This document shows positions 16,702 through 24,227 of a stretch of 35,031 nt of DNA, piece after piece; position 1 is the first letter of the stretch; the number at the start of each line of letters is the position of its first letter. The notes under the pieces are model-generated. The model was given only the letters and a program-made list of their open reading frames with translations, did no database searches and was not told the origin of the DNA. This DNA comes from DATEZO01 sp035255485 (GTDB lineage: Bacteria; Pseudomonadota; Gammaproteobacteria; Burkholderiales; Burkholderiaceae_D). The DNA lies in the NCBI GenBank assembly GCA_035255485.1, contig DATEZO010000233.1:1-35031 (forward strand), read 5' to 3'. Both the position numbers and the translations under genes were made by a program.

Positions 16702-16908
16702 AAGAGTTCCTTAAATCGGTTCAATCATGGGAAAAACTGGACTCCCTGGCAAAGGCCGGTCAGTAATACCAGGCAGCGTGTCCTACGCTGCTTTTTGTGC
16801 TCATGCTGCAATTGCCTCGTGGAATCCGCACCACCATCCCAGCCAGGGCATCACGCGTCCCAATTTCTGAGACCGGTAATTCCGAGATGCAGAATGTAAC
16901 GTGTTGGG

Positions 16909-16932
16909 CCTTTCCAGGCAAGCCTGGGAAGG
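16909..16932. repeat. Inverted repeat without T-run
   Basis: CCTTTCCAGGC (16909-16919) faces GCCTGGGAAGG (16922-16932). They are complementary except for one G-T type mismatch, with a two-base centre. There is no U-tract on either side, so a protein site or cruciform is more likely than a terminator. Confidence 0.45.
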
Positions 16933-16964
16933 AGGAATAATATTTCCGCAATTTGCGCATTACT

Positions 16965-16973
16965 TGTGGATAA
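16965..16973 (-). promoter_or_regulatory. Perfect DnaA box
   Basis: TGTGGATAA on the plus strand is TTATCCACA on the minus strand, the consensus DnaA box. It is a single copy in the exbB/xseA divergent region. A degenerate second match (TGTGGACAG) lies at about 17140. One box is not an origin; it could place one of the genes under DnaA control or be chance. Confidence 0.45.
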
Positions 16974-17167
16974 GTTTGTGAATATCTTTTTCTATACCCT
17001 TTGAACAACAGTCAAGAAGAGTTTTATTTGCCATATACCAATTAATTCTTTTATGTTTCCCCATATAAATCAGTTACTTGCAGATAATCACAAATATTTC
17101 CGGAAAACTGGCATGAAAATATGGCAAATTTATGCGCTTGTGGACAGGTTTTACTCTGGAGAACCGC

Positions 17168-18529
17168 ATGATTCCTAGCAATATTTCCGAAGACATATAT
17201 CCGATGCCGTCTATCCTGTCAGTATCACGATTAAACCAAGCGGTGGCGCGGATGTTGGAACGCAACTTTCCGTTGACATGGATTTCCGGTGAAATTTCCA
17301 ACTTCACCCGCGCGGCTTCAGGACACTGGTATTTCACCTTGAAGGATGATGCCGCGCAAGTACGGGCGGTCATGTTCCGGGGACGTGCGCAATACGCTGA
17401 TTTTGCACCGCGCGACGGAGACAAGGTTGAGGTCCGGGCGTTGGTGACGCTTTATGCACCACGTGGCGAATACCAGCTCAATGTTGAAGCAATGAGGCGT
17501 TCCGGGATGGGCAATCTGTATGAAGCATTTCTACGCCTGAAGGAAAAGCTCGCATTGGAAGGCCTGTTTGCTGCATCGCGCAAACGATCCATACCGGTAT
17601 TTACCGGGGTCATCGGCATAGTCACCAGTCCGCAGGCCACCGCGCTGCGCGATATATTGGCGACCCTTCGACGTCGTGCACCGCACGTACAGGTTATCTT
17701 GTATCCAACGCCAGTGCAGGGTGACGGTGCGGCCCAAACAATTGCACAAGCAATTACCACTGCCAGTGCGCGTGCAGAGTGCGATGTGCTGTTGGTTTGT
17801 CGCGGCGGCGGCAGCATCGAGGATTTATGGTCATTCAATGAAGAAACGGTCGCCCGGGCAATTGCGACATGCACAATGCCGGTTGTCTCGGGAGTGGGAC
17901 ATGAAACCGATTTCACGATCGCCGATTTTGCCGCCGACCTGCGCGCACCGACACCTACGGCGGCCGCCGAATTGGCTGCTACACCTCGTGCCGACTGGAT
18001 CGCGGCGCTGCAAACCCAGGCAAGTAATCTGAACAGGAACATGGCACGGCAACTGGGCAGCAAGGCGCAAATGCTGGACTGGCTGTCGCGCCAACTAATC
18101 AGTCCTTCCGCTCACATCATGCATGATCGCCTGCAACTGCAAAGTCTGCACAATCGGCTGCTTCACGCCAGGCAGGCGTCGTTTGCTGAAGTAAGATTCG
18201 CATTGATGCACCTGCGCACGCGCTGGGCAGCGCAATTACCTGACGCCGCACCTCACCGGATTCGCCTGGAACAGGATTCGAGACGCTTCGCAATATGCAT
18301 CCGGGCTAGGATGACAGCACAACGGCAAGCGCTGTCAGCCCTCGCATCGCAACTGGAATTACTTGATCCGCAACGCACATTGGAGCGTGGCTATGCCATC
18401 GTTACAGACGCCAAAGGCATGATCATCCGCGGGCCAAGGCAATTGCATCCTCGCGATACGGTTACCATGCGGCTGGCTGAAGGCTTGGTCGACATCGGCA
18501 TTGCAAGCGTACAAGAATCCCTGGAATGA
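17168..18529 (+). CDS. xseA: Exodeoxyribonuclease VII large subunit
   Basis: The protein has 453 residues. With XseB it degrades single-stranded DNA from both ends in the cytoplasm. An N-terminal OB-fold nucleic-acid-binding domain (about 18-115, with WISGEISNF and GHWYFTLKD) precedes the nuclease core. The core carries GVIGIVTSPQATALRDIL, CRGGGSIEDLWSFNEE and SGVGHETDFTIADFAADLRAPTPTAAAE (read in parts), followed by a long helical C-terminal region. The start at 17168 has CTGGAGAA six bases upstream; an ATG 12 codons earlier lacks one. No xseB is seen in the window. It is followed on the same strand by sodB after about 160 bp. Confidence 0.95.
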   Translation: MIPSNISEDIYPMPSILSVSRLNQAVARMLERNFPLTWISGEISNFTRAASGHWYFTLKDDAAQVRAVMFRGRAQYADFAPRDGDKVEVRALVTLYAPRGEYQLNVEAMRRSGMGNLYEAFLRLKEKLALEGLFAASRKRSIPVFTGVIGIVTSPQATALRDILATLRRRAPHVQVILYPTPVQGDGAAQTIAQAITTASARAECDVLLVCRGGGSIEDLWSFNEETVARAIATCTMPVVSGVGHETDFTIADFAADLRAPTPTAAAELAATPRADWIAALQTQASNLNRNMARQLGSKAQMLDWLSRQLISPSAHIMHDRLQLQSLHNRLLHARQASFAEVRFALMHLRTRWAAQLPDAAPHRIRLEQDSRRFAICIRARMTAQRQALSALASQLELLDPQRTLERGYAIVTDAKGMIIRGPRQLHPRDTVTMRLAEGLVDIGIASVQESLE

Positions 18530-18688
18530 CTGCACAATCCTGCGAGCCTCAATGCGATTCTGTTTTGGCGCACAATTTGCCGAACATCAAACGCCTCCCT
18601 GGTCAGGCACTGCAGACGTTTGGCATCCGACATACAATTGAGCTCTTTCAAAAAGATCATCTTTATCGGACCACAGAAAGGACATGAC

Positions 18689-19267
18689 ATGGAACACACC
18701 TTGCCTCCCCTGCCGTATGCAATGGATGCGCTGCAGCCGCATATTTCCAAGGAAACACTTGAGTACCACTATGGCAAGCATCACCAGGCATATGTGACCA
18801 ATTTGAATAATTTGATCAAAGGCACTGAATTCGAAAACGCTTCACTGGAAGATATCGTCAAAAAATCATCCGGCGGCATGTTTAACAATGCTGCGCAGGT
18901 ATGGAACCATACCTTTTACTGGAATTGCATGAAGCCGAATGGCGGGGGTGCACCGACCGGCACGCTTGCCAATGCAATTAATGGCAAGTGGGGTTCGTTT
19001 GATAAATTCAAGGAAGAATATACCAAGTCCTGTGTTACCAATTTCGGTTCCGGCTGGACTTGGCTCGTGAAAAAAGCCGACGGTTCGGTCGATCTTGCCA
19101 ACACTTCAAATGCCGGCACGCCATTAACAGGAGGTGACAAGCCGCTGATGACGTGCGACGTCTGGGAGCATGCCTATTACATTGACTATCGCAATGCCCG
19201 TCCGAAATACGTTGAGTCATTCTGGAACTTGGTGAACTGGGATTTTGTCGCAAAGAATTTCGCATAA
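18689..19267 (+). CDS. sodB: Iron superoxide dismutase
   Basis: The protein has 192 residues, the normal length. It dismutates superoxide to O2 and H2O2. The metal ligands are His27 (EYHYGKHH), His74 (WNHTFYW), Asp157 and His161 (DVWEHAYYIDY). Gln70 in NNAAQVWNH is at the position typical of Fe- rather than Mn-enzymes. There is no signal peptide, so it is cytoplasmic. The start is set by AAAGGA six bases before the ATG; an in-frame ATG 23 codons upstream gives a non-family extension. A TACAAT at 18633-18638 is a possible -10 element without a good -35. No terminator hairpin with a T-run is seen downstream. Confidence 0.97.
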   Translation: MEHTLPPLPYAMDALQPHISKETLEYHYGKHHQAYVTNLNNLIKGTEFENASLEDIVKKSSGGMFNNAAQVWNHTFYWNCMKPNGGGAPTGTLANAINGKWGSFDKFKEEYTKSCVTNFGSGWTWLVKKADGSVDLANTSNAGTPLTGGDKPLMTCDVWEHAYYIDYRNARPKYVESFWNLVNWDFVAKNFA

Positions 19268-19601
19268 TGCGGCTATTTTCCCGTCCTGGAACAACCTGAT
19301 TCGATAACCTGAAAGAGGCATGAACCGCTGCGGTATTCGCACCATGCAAGTGGTTCATTGCATTGCAATTTTGCCAATGATCGTTTTACCGGGCTCGCTG
19401 CCAACGCCGCGGGCTCCTTGTTTCATATCGGTATTCACTAATTTGGAAGCAGCGCAAAAAGCCGCTTTATGAGCAGGACCGTGCAATTGATCGTGGAATC
19501 GGTCCGACGGCGTTAAGCTTAAGCTCCAAGCCCCGCACCATTTGACTTATCTTCCATGATCAATTGCAATCGGGTATTTCCACCAGCTAGCGTACCGTTT
19601 T
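19268..19601. other. Convergent intergenic region, sodB / channel gene
   Basis: There are 334 bp between two 3' ends with no gene seen. It contains ATGAACC (19320-19326) facing GGTTCAT about 25 bp further on, and the long-armed inverted repeat at 19482-19568. There is no classical terminator with a T-tract for either gene. Confidence 0.55.
19482..19568. repeat. 17-bp inverted repeat with a 53-base loop
   Basis: Arm 19482-19498 (TGCAATTGATCGTGGAA) and arm 19552-19568 are complementary at 16 of 17 positions. The loop contains the palindrome TTAAGCTTAA. It lies 33 bp after the stop of the channel gene on the minus strand. It could fold in the 3' end of the operon transcript and stabilise it. 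Confidence 0.55.
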
Positions 19602-20435
19602 TCAAAGAGTGGCGATGGTAGCCGCTTCCTTGGCTGGTGCTGATTTGGTTGCGTTGCAATAGTGTAGCAGCAAGCCTGTCAGCACAGCACCACCGACGAT
19701 ATTGCCCAGCGTAACTGGAAGCTGGTTCCAAAATAACCATTGTGTCGCACCAATGTCGGCACCGAGAATAATGGCCGTAGGGATAACAAACATGTTTACC
19801 ACCGAGTGTTCCAGCGCCAGGGCGAAAAATGTTGCAACCGGCAACCAGATTGCAGCAATCTTGCCTGTGGTCGACGTGGAGCTCAATCCCAGCACGGTAC
19901 CGAGGGCAACCATCCAGTTGCACAGGATGCCTTTGACGAATGCGGTCATCCAGCCGGCGGTACCGGCATGTTCGTAGACCAGGGTCTTCGACTGGGCTAC
20001 GGCAATGATCTTGGCGCCGAGTGGTCCGGCGTCCTGGATAAAGCCTTCAGTCAGCATTACTGTAAGCAAAAAACCGACAAAGGTGCATCCGAAGAAGTTG
20101 CCCAAATAGACCCAGCCCCAGTTACGGAACATCTGGGCATAGGTGGTTTTGCCGCGTACGATCCCCACGGGCAGGACAGCGAAATTGCCAGTGGCAAGTT
20201 CCAGGCCGAGAAGTACAATCATGGCGAAGCCCACCGGGAACGCCGCTCCTGAAATCAGCGCTGCGGCACCTCCGGAAAAGCCTTCCGATGCCTTGAAAGC
20301 CAGGCTGGTGCCGTAAGCAAGCAGCGCACCAGAAAGAAAGCCTTTAAGCAACATAGCCCGCGCAGTCAAAGCGGCTTTTTTCACGCTGGCCGCCTCGACC
20401 TCTTCCATCAATCTTGCGGGTGCGATGTAATCCAT
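19602..20435 (-). CDS. Formate/nitrite transporter (FNT) family channel
   Basis: The protein has 277 residues and six membrane helices, the FocA/NirC pentameric channel family that passes small monovalent anions such as formate, nitrite or hydrosulfide through the inner membrane. Family signatures are GFLSGALLAYG (32-42), GNF and the FVKGILCNWMVALG segment (166-179) with Lys168, and His210 in ALEHSVVNMFVIP, equivalent to the central pore His of FocA. The ATG has GGAG eight bases upstream, and the gene starts 28 bp inside the preceding orf1, so it belongs to the norY-norS-senC-orf1 operon. Its place after a candidate NO reductase suggests nitrite as substrate, which is an inference. Confidence 0.9.
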   Translation of the reverse strand: MDYIAPARLMEEVEAASVKKAALTARAMLLKGFLSGALLAYGTSLAFKASEGFSGGAAALISGAAFPVGFAMIVLLGLELATGNFAVLPVGIVRGKTTYAQMFRNWGWVYLGNFFGCTFVGFLLTVMLTEGFIQDAGPLGAKIIAVAQSKTLVYEHAGTAGWMTAFVKGILCNWMVALGTVLGLSSTSTTGKIAAIWLPVATFFALALEHSVVNMFVIPTAIILGADIGATQWLFWNQLPVTLGNIVGGAVLTGLLLHYCNATKSAPAKEAATIATL

Positions 20436-21088
20436 GTTTCTATCTCCATTCCATTCAAATTAATTACGCGAAATTCATTGCCGTCCGGATTTGCCGCCCC
20501 GGGTTCGCTTGATGCCGAATTACCACCGACGAAGAGGCTGCCAAACCAGCAGGCAAACAGCAGTAAAGCGAGTTTAACCATCCACCATCCGGCATCCTCC
20601 TGCTGATCTACCAGATAATTATTGCAGACCCTTACAGGTGCAATGATGTAGAGCCAGCCGAGCACTACCAGCATGCTAATGAAGTTGGTCCATACAAAGC
20701 CCCGGCCGATGACTTTGAGCCGTTTCCAGGCAAGCCCCAGAGGCAGCCCGACAACTATGGGAAGGCTAAAGAACTTCGCCATCTCATTCAACGAATTCGT
20801 CAACGCGGCGTCCAGCGCGCGCGGCAGCATCCAATAACTGGAGGCGAAGAATGCCAGCAATACGCAGGGTATCGCGCCACCCGCATTGGCGAGCAGCAGA
20901 TTCTGCAACCGTTCCGGCAGCAGATAGCACGAAACAACGCCAATTGCAGCAAGCAGCGGCATCTGCAGCAACATATGGCTGGCCATGGTCGCTTCCATCC
21001 AGGTGCGCGCTGCGGGAGTCGCCAGCAGCAAATACAGGATGGCCGTGCCAAAGCGGCCATAACGCAACAGGGAAGCGTTCATGGCCAT
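20408..21088 (-). CDS. Integral membrane protein of the sNOR operon (orf1-like)
   Basis: The protein has 226 residues with about six hydrophobic helices and a hydrophilic C-terminal tail of about 40 residues. I recognise no catalytic motif. It overlaps the end of senC: the ATG at 21088 has AGGA seven bases upstream, and an alternative ATG at 21082 forms an ATGA overlap with the senC stop. Its position directly after senC matches orf1 of the Nitrosomonas europaea norSY-senC-orf1 cluster, though I cannot confirm homology without alignment. A role in assembling the oxidase-like complex is plausible but unproven. Confidence 0.8.
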   Translation of the reverse strand: MAMNASLLRYGRFGTAILYLLLATPAARTWMEATMASHMLLQMPLLAAIGVVSCYLLPERLQNLLLANAGGAIPCVLLAFFASSYWMLPRALDAALTNSLNEMAKFFSLPIVVGLPLGLAWKRLKVIGRGFVWTNFISMLVVLGWLYIIAPVRVCNNYLVDQQEDAGWWMVKLALLLFACWFGSLFVGGNSASSEPGAANPDGNEFRVINLNGMEIETWITSHPQD

Positions 21089-21693
21089 TGCGCGATCCTG
21101 TCGGCAAACAAGACAGGCTCATTGATATCACTGATCAACACCAGCCTGCCGTCGCGGTCAAGCAGATGAATGGCCGCATTGTGCTCGAAACCACCCAAGC
21201 CATCGGGAATTACGATGATGCCGAAGGCATCCAGCAAGAGTTTGAGATCCGCAGCGCTGCGCACCCGCGCGATACGCCAGTATCGGCTATCGGCACCATA
21301 AGCATCGCTATAGGTCTTGAGCTTGCCGGTGTCATCCCGCGCGGTATCGAAACTGATGCTCAACAAAGCAAATTTGGACCCCAGCATTGGCTGCGGGACA
21401 TGATCACGAATTTGCCCGAAAGCCATACCGAGGGCGCGGCAGATAGTGCTACAGCGCGTGTAGATGAACTCTATTGCCACCAGCTTGCCCCGGTAATCCT
21501 GTAAATTGAAAGCATGTCCATCCTGGTCTTCGAGCACAACAGCAGGTAGCGGCCGCGGCGCTCGAAGAATTTGCGCACGGCGCGCCGCTTCGGCGGTAAA
21601 GGCGGCAAAGCCGTCAGTACTGCGCCACAGCACGCCGAAACCCAGAATGGTCACCAGCACCGTCATCACGATGCTGTGCCTCGCGTGTTTCAC
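21079..21693 (-). CDS. senC: SCO1/SenC-type copper chaperone (GTG start)
   Basis: The protein has 204 residues. One N-terminal membrane anchor (about 8-24) precedes a periplasmic thioredoxin-fold domain with the copper-binding CxxxC (Cys81-Ser-Thr-Ile-Cys85 in FIYTRCSTICRALG) and a distal His171 (GGFEHNAAIHLLD). Such proteins deliver Cu to the CuA site of subunit II. The start is the GTG at 21693-21691, overlapping the subunit I stop (GTGA), with GGGAG seven bases upstream. The frame is open for 48 more codons, but these lie inside norS. Its place after a CuA subunit gene and a heme-copper subunit I gene fits maturation of that complex. Confidence 0.9.
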   Translation of the reverse strand: MKHARHSIVMTVLVTILGFGVLWRSTDGFAAFTAEAARRAQILRAPRPLPAVVLEDQDGHAFNLQDYRGKLVAIEFIYTRCSTICRALGMAFGQIRDHVPQPMLGSKFALLSISFDTARDDTGKLKTYSDAYGADSRYWRIARVRSAADLKLLLDAFGIIVIPDGLGGFEHNAAIHLLDRDGRLVLISDINEPVLFADRIAQWP

Positions 21694-23177
21694 ACCGCAG
21701 CTCCCTGCGCTAGCGAGGCGCGCGGGTAATCCCGCCCTGCCAAGCCCAGACGGAAAAGGAAACGGAGGATGAAAAACAGGGAGCAAGCCACCACCAGCGC
21801 CGCAAACAGCGAACCGATGCGATCGAAGGGAACCCACTCCGGCAGATGGACCGCATAACGGCGTGCCACGCTTTCCTTGCCGGAATAGAGGAACGTCAGC
21901 GTGAAACCAAGCGAGCCGGTAACAAATCCCCAGAATGCGGCACGGTCGATCAAGCTATCGGAGGCCTTCTGATCCGGTTTGCCAAGGTAGTACATGAAAC
22001 CGAAGACCATCGCAACCATGCCGAGCAACAGGTAAGTATGGAAGTGGCCCGGTACCCACAGGGTATTGTGCATCACGTAATTCACCGTGATGGTGCCATC
22101 GATGAAGGCCGGCATGGCGCCTGCCGCCCACCCGAACAGCGAAACAAACAGCAGCCCGGAAGCCATGTCCCAGCGGATGCCCGAGCGGAACACGATCATC
22201 AGGGCACCGTAGCCGGTGACCACCAGAATCGGGAAGGTATTCATATAGCCAATGATATGACCCATGACAAGAAACCATGTCGGGAAGGCGAAATCCATCA
22301 GCAAGTGGTGCGGGAAGATGAATAGCACCATCAACGTCGAGGCGGTCCAGGAAGCGAGGAAGACCTTGTTGGACTTCCATGGGCGCTGCGTGTAGCGCGG
22401 CAGGATTTCATAGACGGCGATTACTGCCATGTAGATGGTGGCATTGATGAAGACGTGGCCGAAGAAGTAGATCATGCCCTTTGCCAGTAACGCATCAATT
22501 GTAAACCCTGGGACGTAGAGGTTAACCAGCATCATGGCCAGGATGCTGGCGCCGACCACCAGGCCAGTAATATTGACAATCGTCACCATCGTGCTGGCGA
22601 CCACCGCTGGTGGCGGCGCCTTGCCGTCATCAGTGCCGAACAGTTGCGGCCAGCCGAGCGCACGGGCGAAATTACCGTAGCGGCCAATAACGGCGCGGGC
22701 GATATCGAGGTACAGCAACAGGAAGCCAACGCCGATCACCAGCAACCCTCCCATGAACAGGGCTGCGGCCCCCTGGCTCCACAGACCCATTGATTTCGAC
22801 GGCAGCGGAAAGAGGAAGGTCCAGGCACCGTGGAAGTGTCCGAGCAGAACGCTGTCCAGAATCATGCCGACGCCGACAAGGAACAGCACCAGATTGGCAA
22901 TGAATATGCCTCTGGAGAGATCGACGTATTGTCGCAGGAAGTGCCACATGATGGCAGCTCCGGAAAGGCTTGTGATACCGACCATGCCGGCGCCGTGCAA
23001 GGTCATGAGTTCATAAAACCAGTTCGGGCCCATGTTGATGAATTGCGCCTGTTCCAGCCGCATCAGCAGGCCGAAAACCATCATCAGCAGCAGCACGGCC
23101 GCTGTCGTGACCAGGTAAGCGAGCACACTGCCGTCTGCGCCATGATCGAGCTTGGGAGTATATGTATAGTTTGCCAT
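21690..23177 (-). CDS. norS: Heme-copper oxidase superfamily subunit I, candidate sNOR nitric oxide reductase catalytic subunit
   Basis: The protein has 495 residues and about twelve membrane helices. All six superfamily histidines are present: low-spin heme His61 and His380, high-spin heme His378 (VPGHFHTY), and CuB His241, His290 and His291 (FPHHLLMD). In A/B-type oxidases the CuB His in helix VI is followed four residues later by the cross-linked Tyr (HPEVY). Here the stretch is GHVFIN, so Asn245 stands there. Helix VII, which supplies the Tyr in cbb3 enzymes, has no Tyr near the HH pair. Without that Tyr a four-electron O2 reduction is doubtful. Together with the partner gene order this fits the sNOR family (norSY of Nitrosomonas europaea). 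There is no subunit III gene nearby. AGAGGA precedes the ATG. Annotation as cytochrome c oxidase subunit I would be the generic alternative. Confidence 0.85.
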   Translation of the reverse strand: MANYTYTPKLDHGADGSVLAYLVTTAAVLLLMMVFGLLMRLEQAQFINMGPNWFYELMTLHGAGMVGITSLSGAAIMWHFLRQYVDLSRGIFIANLVLFLVGVGMILDSVLLGHFHGAWTFLFPLPSKSMGLWSQGAAALFMGGLLVIGVGFLLLYLDIARAVIGRYGNFARALGWPQLFGTDDGKAPPPAVVASTMVTIVNITGLVVGASILAMMLVNLYVPGFTIDALLAKGMIYFFGHVFINATIYMAVIAVYEILPRYTQRPWKSNKVFLASWTASTLMVLFIFPHHLLMDFAFPTWFLVMGHIIGYMNTFPILVVTGYGALMIVFRSGIRWDMASGLLFVSLFGWAAGAMPAFIDGTITVNYVMHNTLWVPGHFHTYLLLGMVAMVFGFMYYLGKPDQKASDSLIDRAAFWGFVTGSLGFTLTFLYSGKESVARRYAVHLPEWVPFDRIGSLFAALVVACSLFFILRFLFRLGLAGRDYPRASLAQGAAV

Positions 23178-23193
23178 GTCTGTTTCCTCTCTT

Positions 23194-23727
23194 CTACAAG
23201 TCGCCGACTTTGATTTCGGTCATCATGTTGTGGTGTGCGATACCGCAGTACTCCAGGCACAGAATTTTGTAAGTGCCTTTCTTGTCGAAGGTGTAGTGGA
23301 GCTTGTTGGTATAGCCGGGCATCGCCTGGGTCTGGGCGACGATATGCATTCCCGGATCATAAATGGCAAAGCCGTGATTGACATCCGCGCTGCTGACACG
23401 GAACTCCACCGGCTGGTTGACGGCCACGTGATCGCGACTCAATTCCCAGCGCCATTGATACCCCTTGGCTTCGACGATCTGAACGCCGGAACTCATGGTG
23501 CTGGCATGGCTGGCACTGTACGGCAGATCCATCAGGTTATAGATCATCGCAGGTCCGAGCACCAGCACCAGCACCCAAAACAGCTTGGTGCGGATGCTGT
23601 AGCCGCTCTTCTGCACCAGGCCATAGTCCTCCACGCGCTTACCGGAATTGATAACCACAAAAATGAATCCGAATGCCACCAGGATCATCAGCGCGAGTGA
23701 AACCTTCCAAACGATTTGTTGTGTCAT
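23194..23727 (-). CDS. norY: CuA-containing subunit II, candidate sNOR NorY
   Basis: The protein has 177 residues. Two N-terminal membrane helices (about 9-27 and 49-64) precede a periplasmic cupredoxin domain. It has a complete binuclear CuA site: His118 (DVNHGFAIYD), then Cys157, Glu159, Cys161, His165 and Met168 in CLEYCGIAHHNM. It also has the aromatic KGYQWRWEL electron-entry stretch (88-96) and QAMPGYTNKL. It would receive electrons from a cytochrome c and pass them to subunit I. The ATG at 23727 follows GAGAGGA, and the gene lies 16 bp before norS. The ribosome site and first codons are duplicated just upstream, making a leader frame that ends on this start codon. Confidence 0.88.
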   Translation of the reverse strand: MTQQIVWKVSLALMILVAFGFIFVVINSGKRVEDYGLVQKSGYSIRTKLFWVLVLVLGPAMIYNLMDLPYSASHASTMSSGVQIVEAKGYQWRWELSRDHVAVNQPVEFRVSSADVNHGFAIYDPGMHIVAQTQAMPGYTNKLHYTFDKKGTYKILCLEYCGIAHHNMMTEIKVGDL

Positions 23728-23775
23728 GGGTTGTCCTCTCTTGAATGTTGTGTCATGGGTTGTCCTCTCTTGAAT
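23717..23775. repeat. Tandem duplication, two 30-base copies at 29-bp period
   Basis: The sequence 23717-23746 is repeated exactly at 23746-23775, the copies sharing one base. Each copy holds a GAGAGGA ribosome site and ATG ACA CAA on the minus strand. The downstream copy is the real norY start. Confidence 0.9.
23724..23756 (-). CDS. Ten-codon leader ORF created by the duplication
   Basis: From the ATG at 23756 the minus strand reads MTQHSREDNP and then TGA at 23726-23724, which overlaps the norY ATG as ATGA. The leader has its own copy of the GAGAGGA ribosome site. Ribosomes ending here would be positioned to restart at norY, so it may set norY expression by coupling. It could also be a neutral duplication; there is no evidence that the peptide matters. 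Confidence 0.45.
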   Translation of the reverse strand: MTQHSREDNP

Positions 23776-23833
23776 TTTTTTACGACCGCCACAATGCCCC
23801 AAAAAGAATGAGCAGTGAAAAGGCCAGACTGTA

Positions 23834-24115
23834 TCAGCTTTTCGGTTTCACCTGAACCGGGAAATAAGGATATTTGTCGGGCAGGCGGTACGACAGTCGT
23901 TTCCAGGGCGCGGCATTCACGCCGGCAAGCAAAGGATCCGCCCCAGCTTTGGATCCTGCCGGAGCAGCAACCGCGGTGTCCGCCGGCGTATGGTTCAGAA
24001 GCCGCTCGAAGCTCGCTATCACTTGATCCGTCCCAACGGCAGGCATGGCGTAAGCAGTCGGACTGAATGCACCGATCAATGCAAGTGCGGGGAATGCGAA
24101 TGGCTTGATATTCAT
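23834..24115 (-). CDS. Small periplasmic protein, first gene of the sNOR operon
   Basis: The protein has 93 residues that I do not recognise. A clean signal peptide (MNIKPF, hydrophobic 7-20, cleavage after AYA near residue 22) leaves a mature chain of about 70 residues. The chain has a helical segment (VGTDQVIASFERLLNH), an Ala/Gly/Pro-rich linker and an aromatic/basic end (WKRLSYRLPDKYPYFPVQVKPKS, in part). There is no Cys and no evident metal motif. The start at 24115 is supported by GGAGG eight bases upstream. It lies about 53 bp downstream of the predicted sigma-54 transcription start and 106 bp before norY. Its position as leading gene suggests a role with the complex, such as assembly or electron-donor docking, which is inference. 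Confidence 0.75.
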   Translation of the reverse strand: MNIKPFAFPALALIGAFSPTAYAMPAVGTDQVIASFERLLNHTPADTAVAAPAGSKAGADPLLAGVNAAPWKRLSYRLPDKYPYFPVQVKPKS

Positions 24116-24178
24116 TTTCAAATCCTCCGATTATTTGTATGTTGCAAGAGGCGAATGAACGTCTCCAAGTCTTTCTTT

Positions 24179-24194
24179 AGCGAAAATCATGCCA
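24179..24194 (-). promoter_or_regulatory. Sigma-54 (-24/-12) promoter for the sNOR operon
   Basis: The minus strand reads TGGCATGATTTTCGCT, against the consensus TGGCACG-N4-TTGCW. Both invariant dinucleotides are present (GG and GC) at the exact spacing, with two mismatches elsewhere. Transcription would start near 24168, giving a leader of about 53 bases to the first gene. The divergent gene encodes a sigma-54 activator, which strengthens the call. Confidence 0.8.
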
Positions 24195-24227
24195 CGCTTC
24201 GCAAGTGGCCGGCATGCATAATATCTC

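Larger units (their letters stand above)
16702..17167. other. Divergent intergenic region, exbB / xseA
   Basis: There are 466 bp without a credible gene; a minus-strand frame at 16760-17008 has no ribosome site and an implausible composition. It must hold the promoters of both divergent operons, but none could be placed with confidence. Two things stand out: an 11-bp inverted repeat at 16909-16932 and a perfect DnaA box at 16965-16973, listed separately. The xseA-proximal half is AT-rich. Confidence 0.6.

Noticed and set aside
16760..17008. Minus-strand open frame of 82 codons in the exbB/xseA region
   Set aside because: No ribosome site, no recognisable pattern, and it spans the inverted repeat and DnaA box.
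21690..23727. Ordinary aa3-type cytochrome c oxidase subunits I and II
   Set aside because: The CuA site would fit, but subunit I lacks the helix VI Tyr, there is no subunit III or Cox11 gene, and the operon is under a sigma-54 promoter beside an FNT channel.
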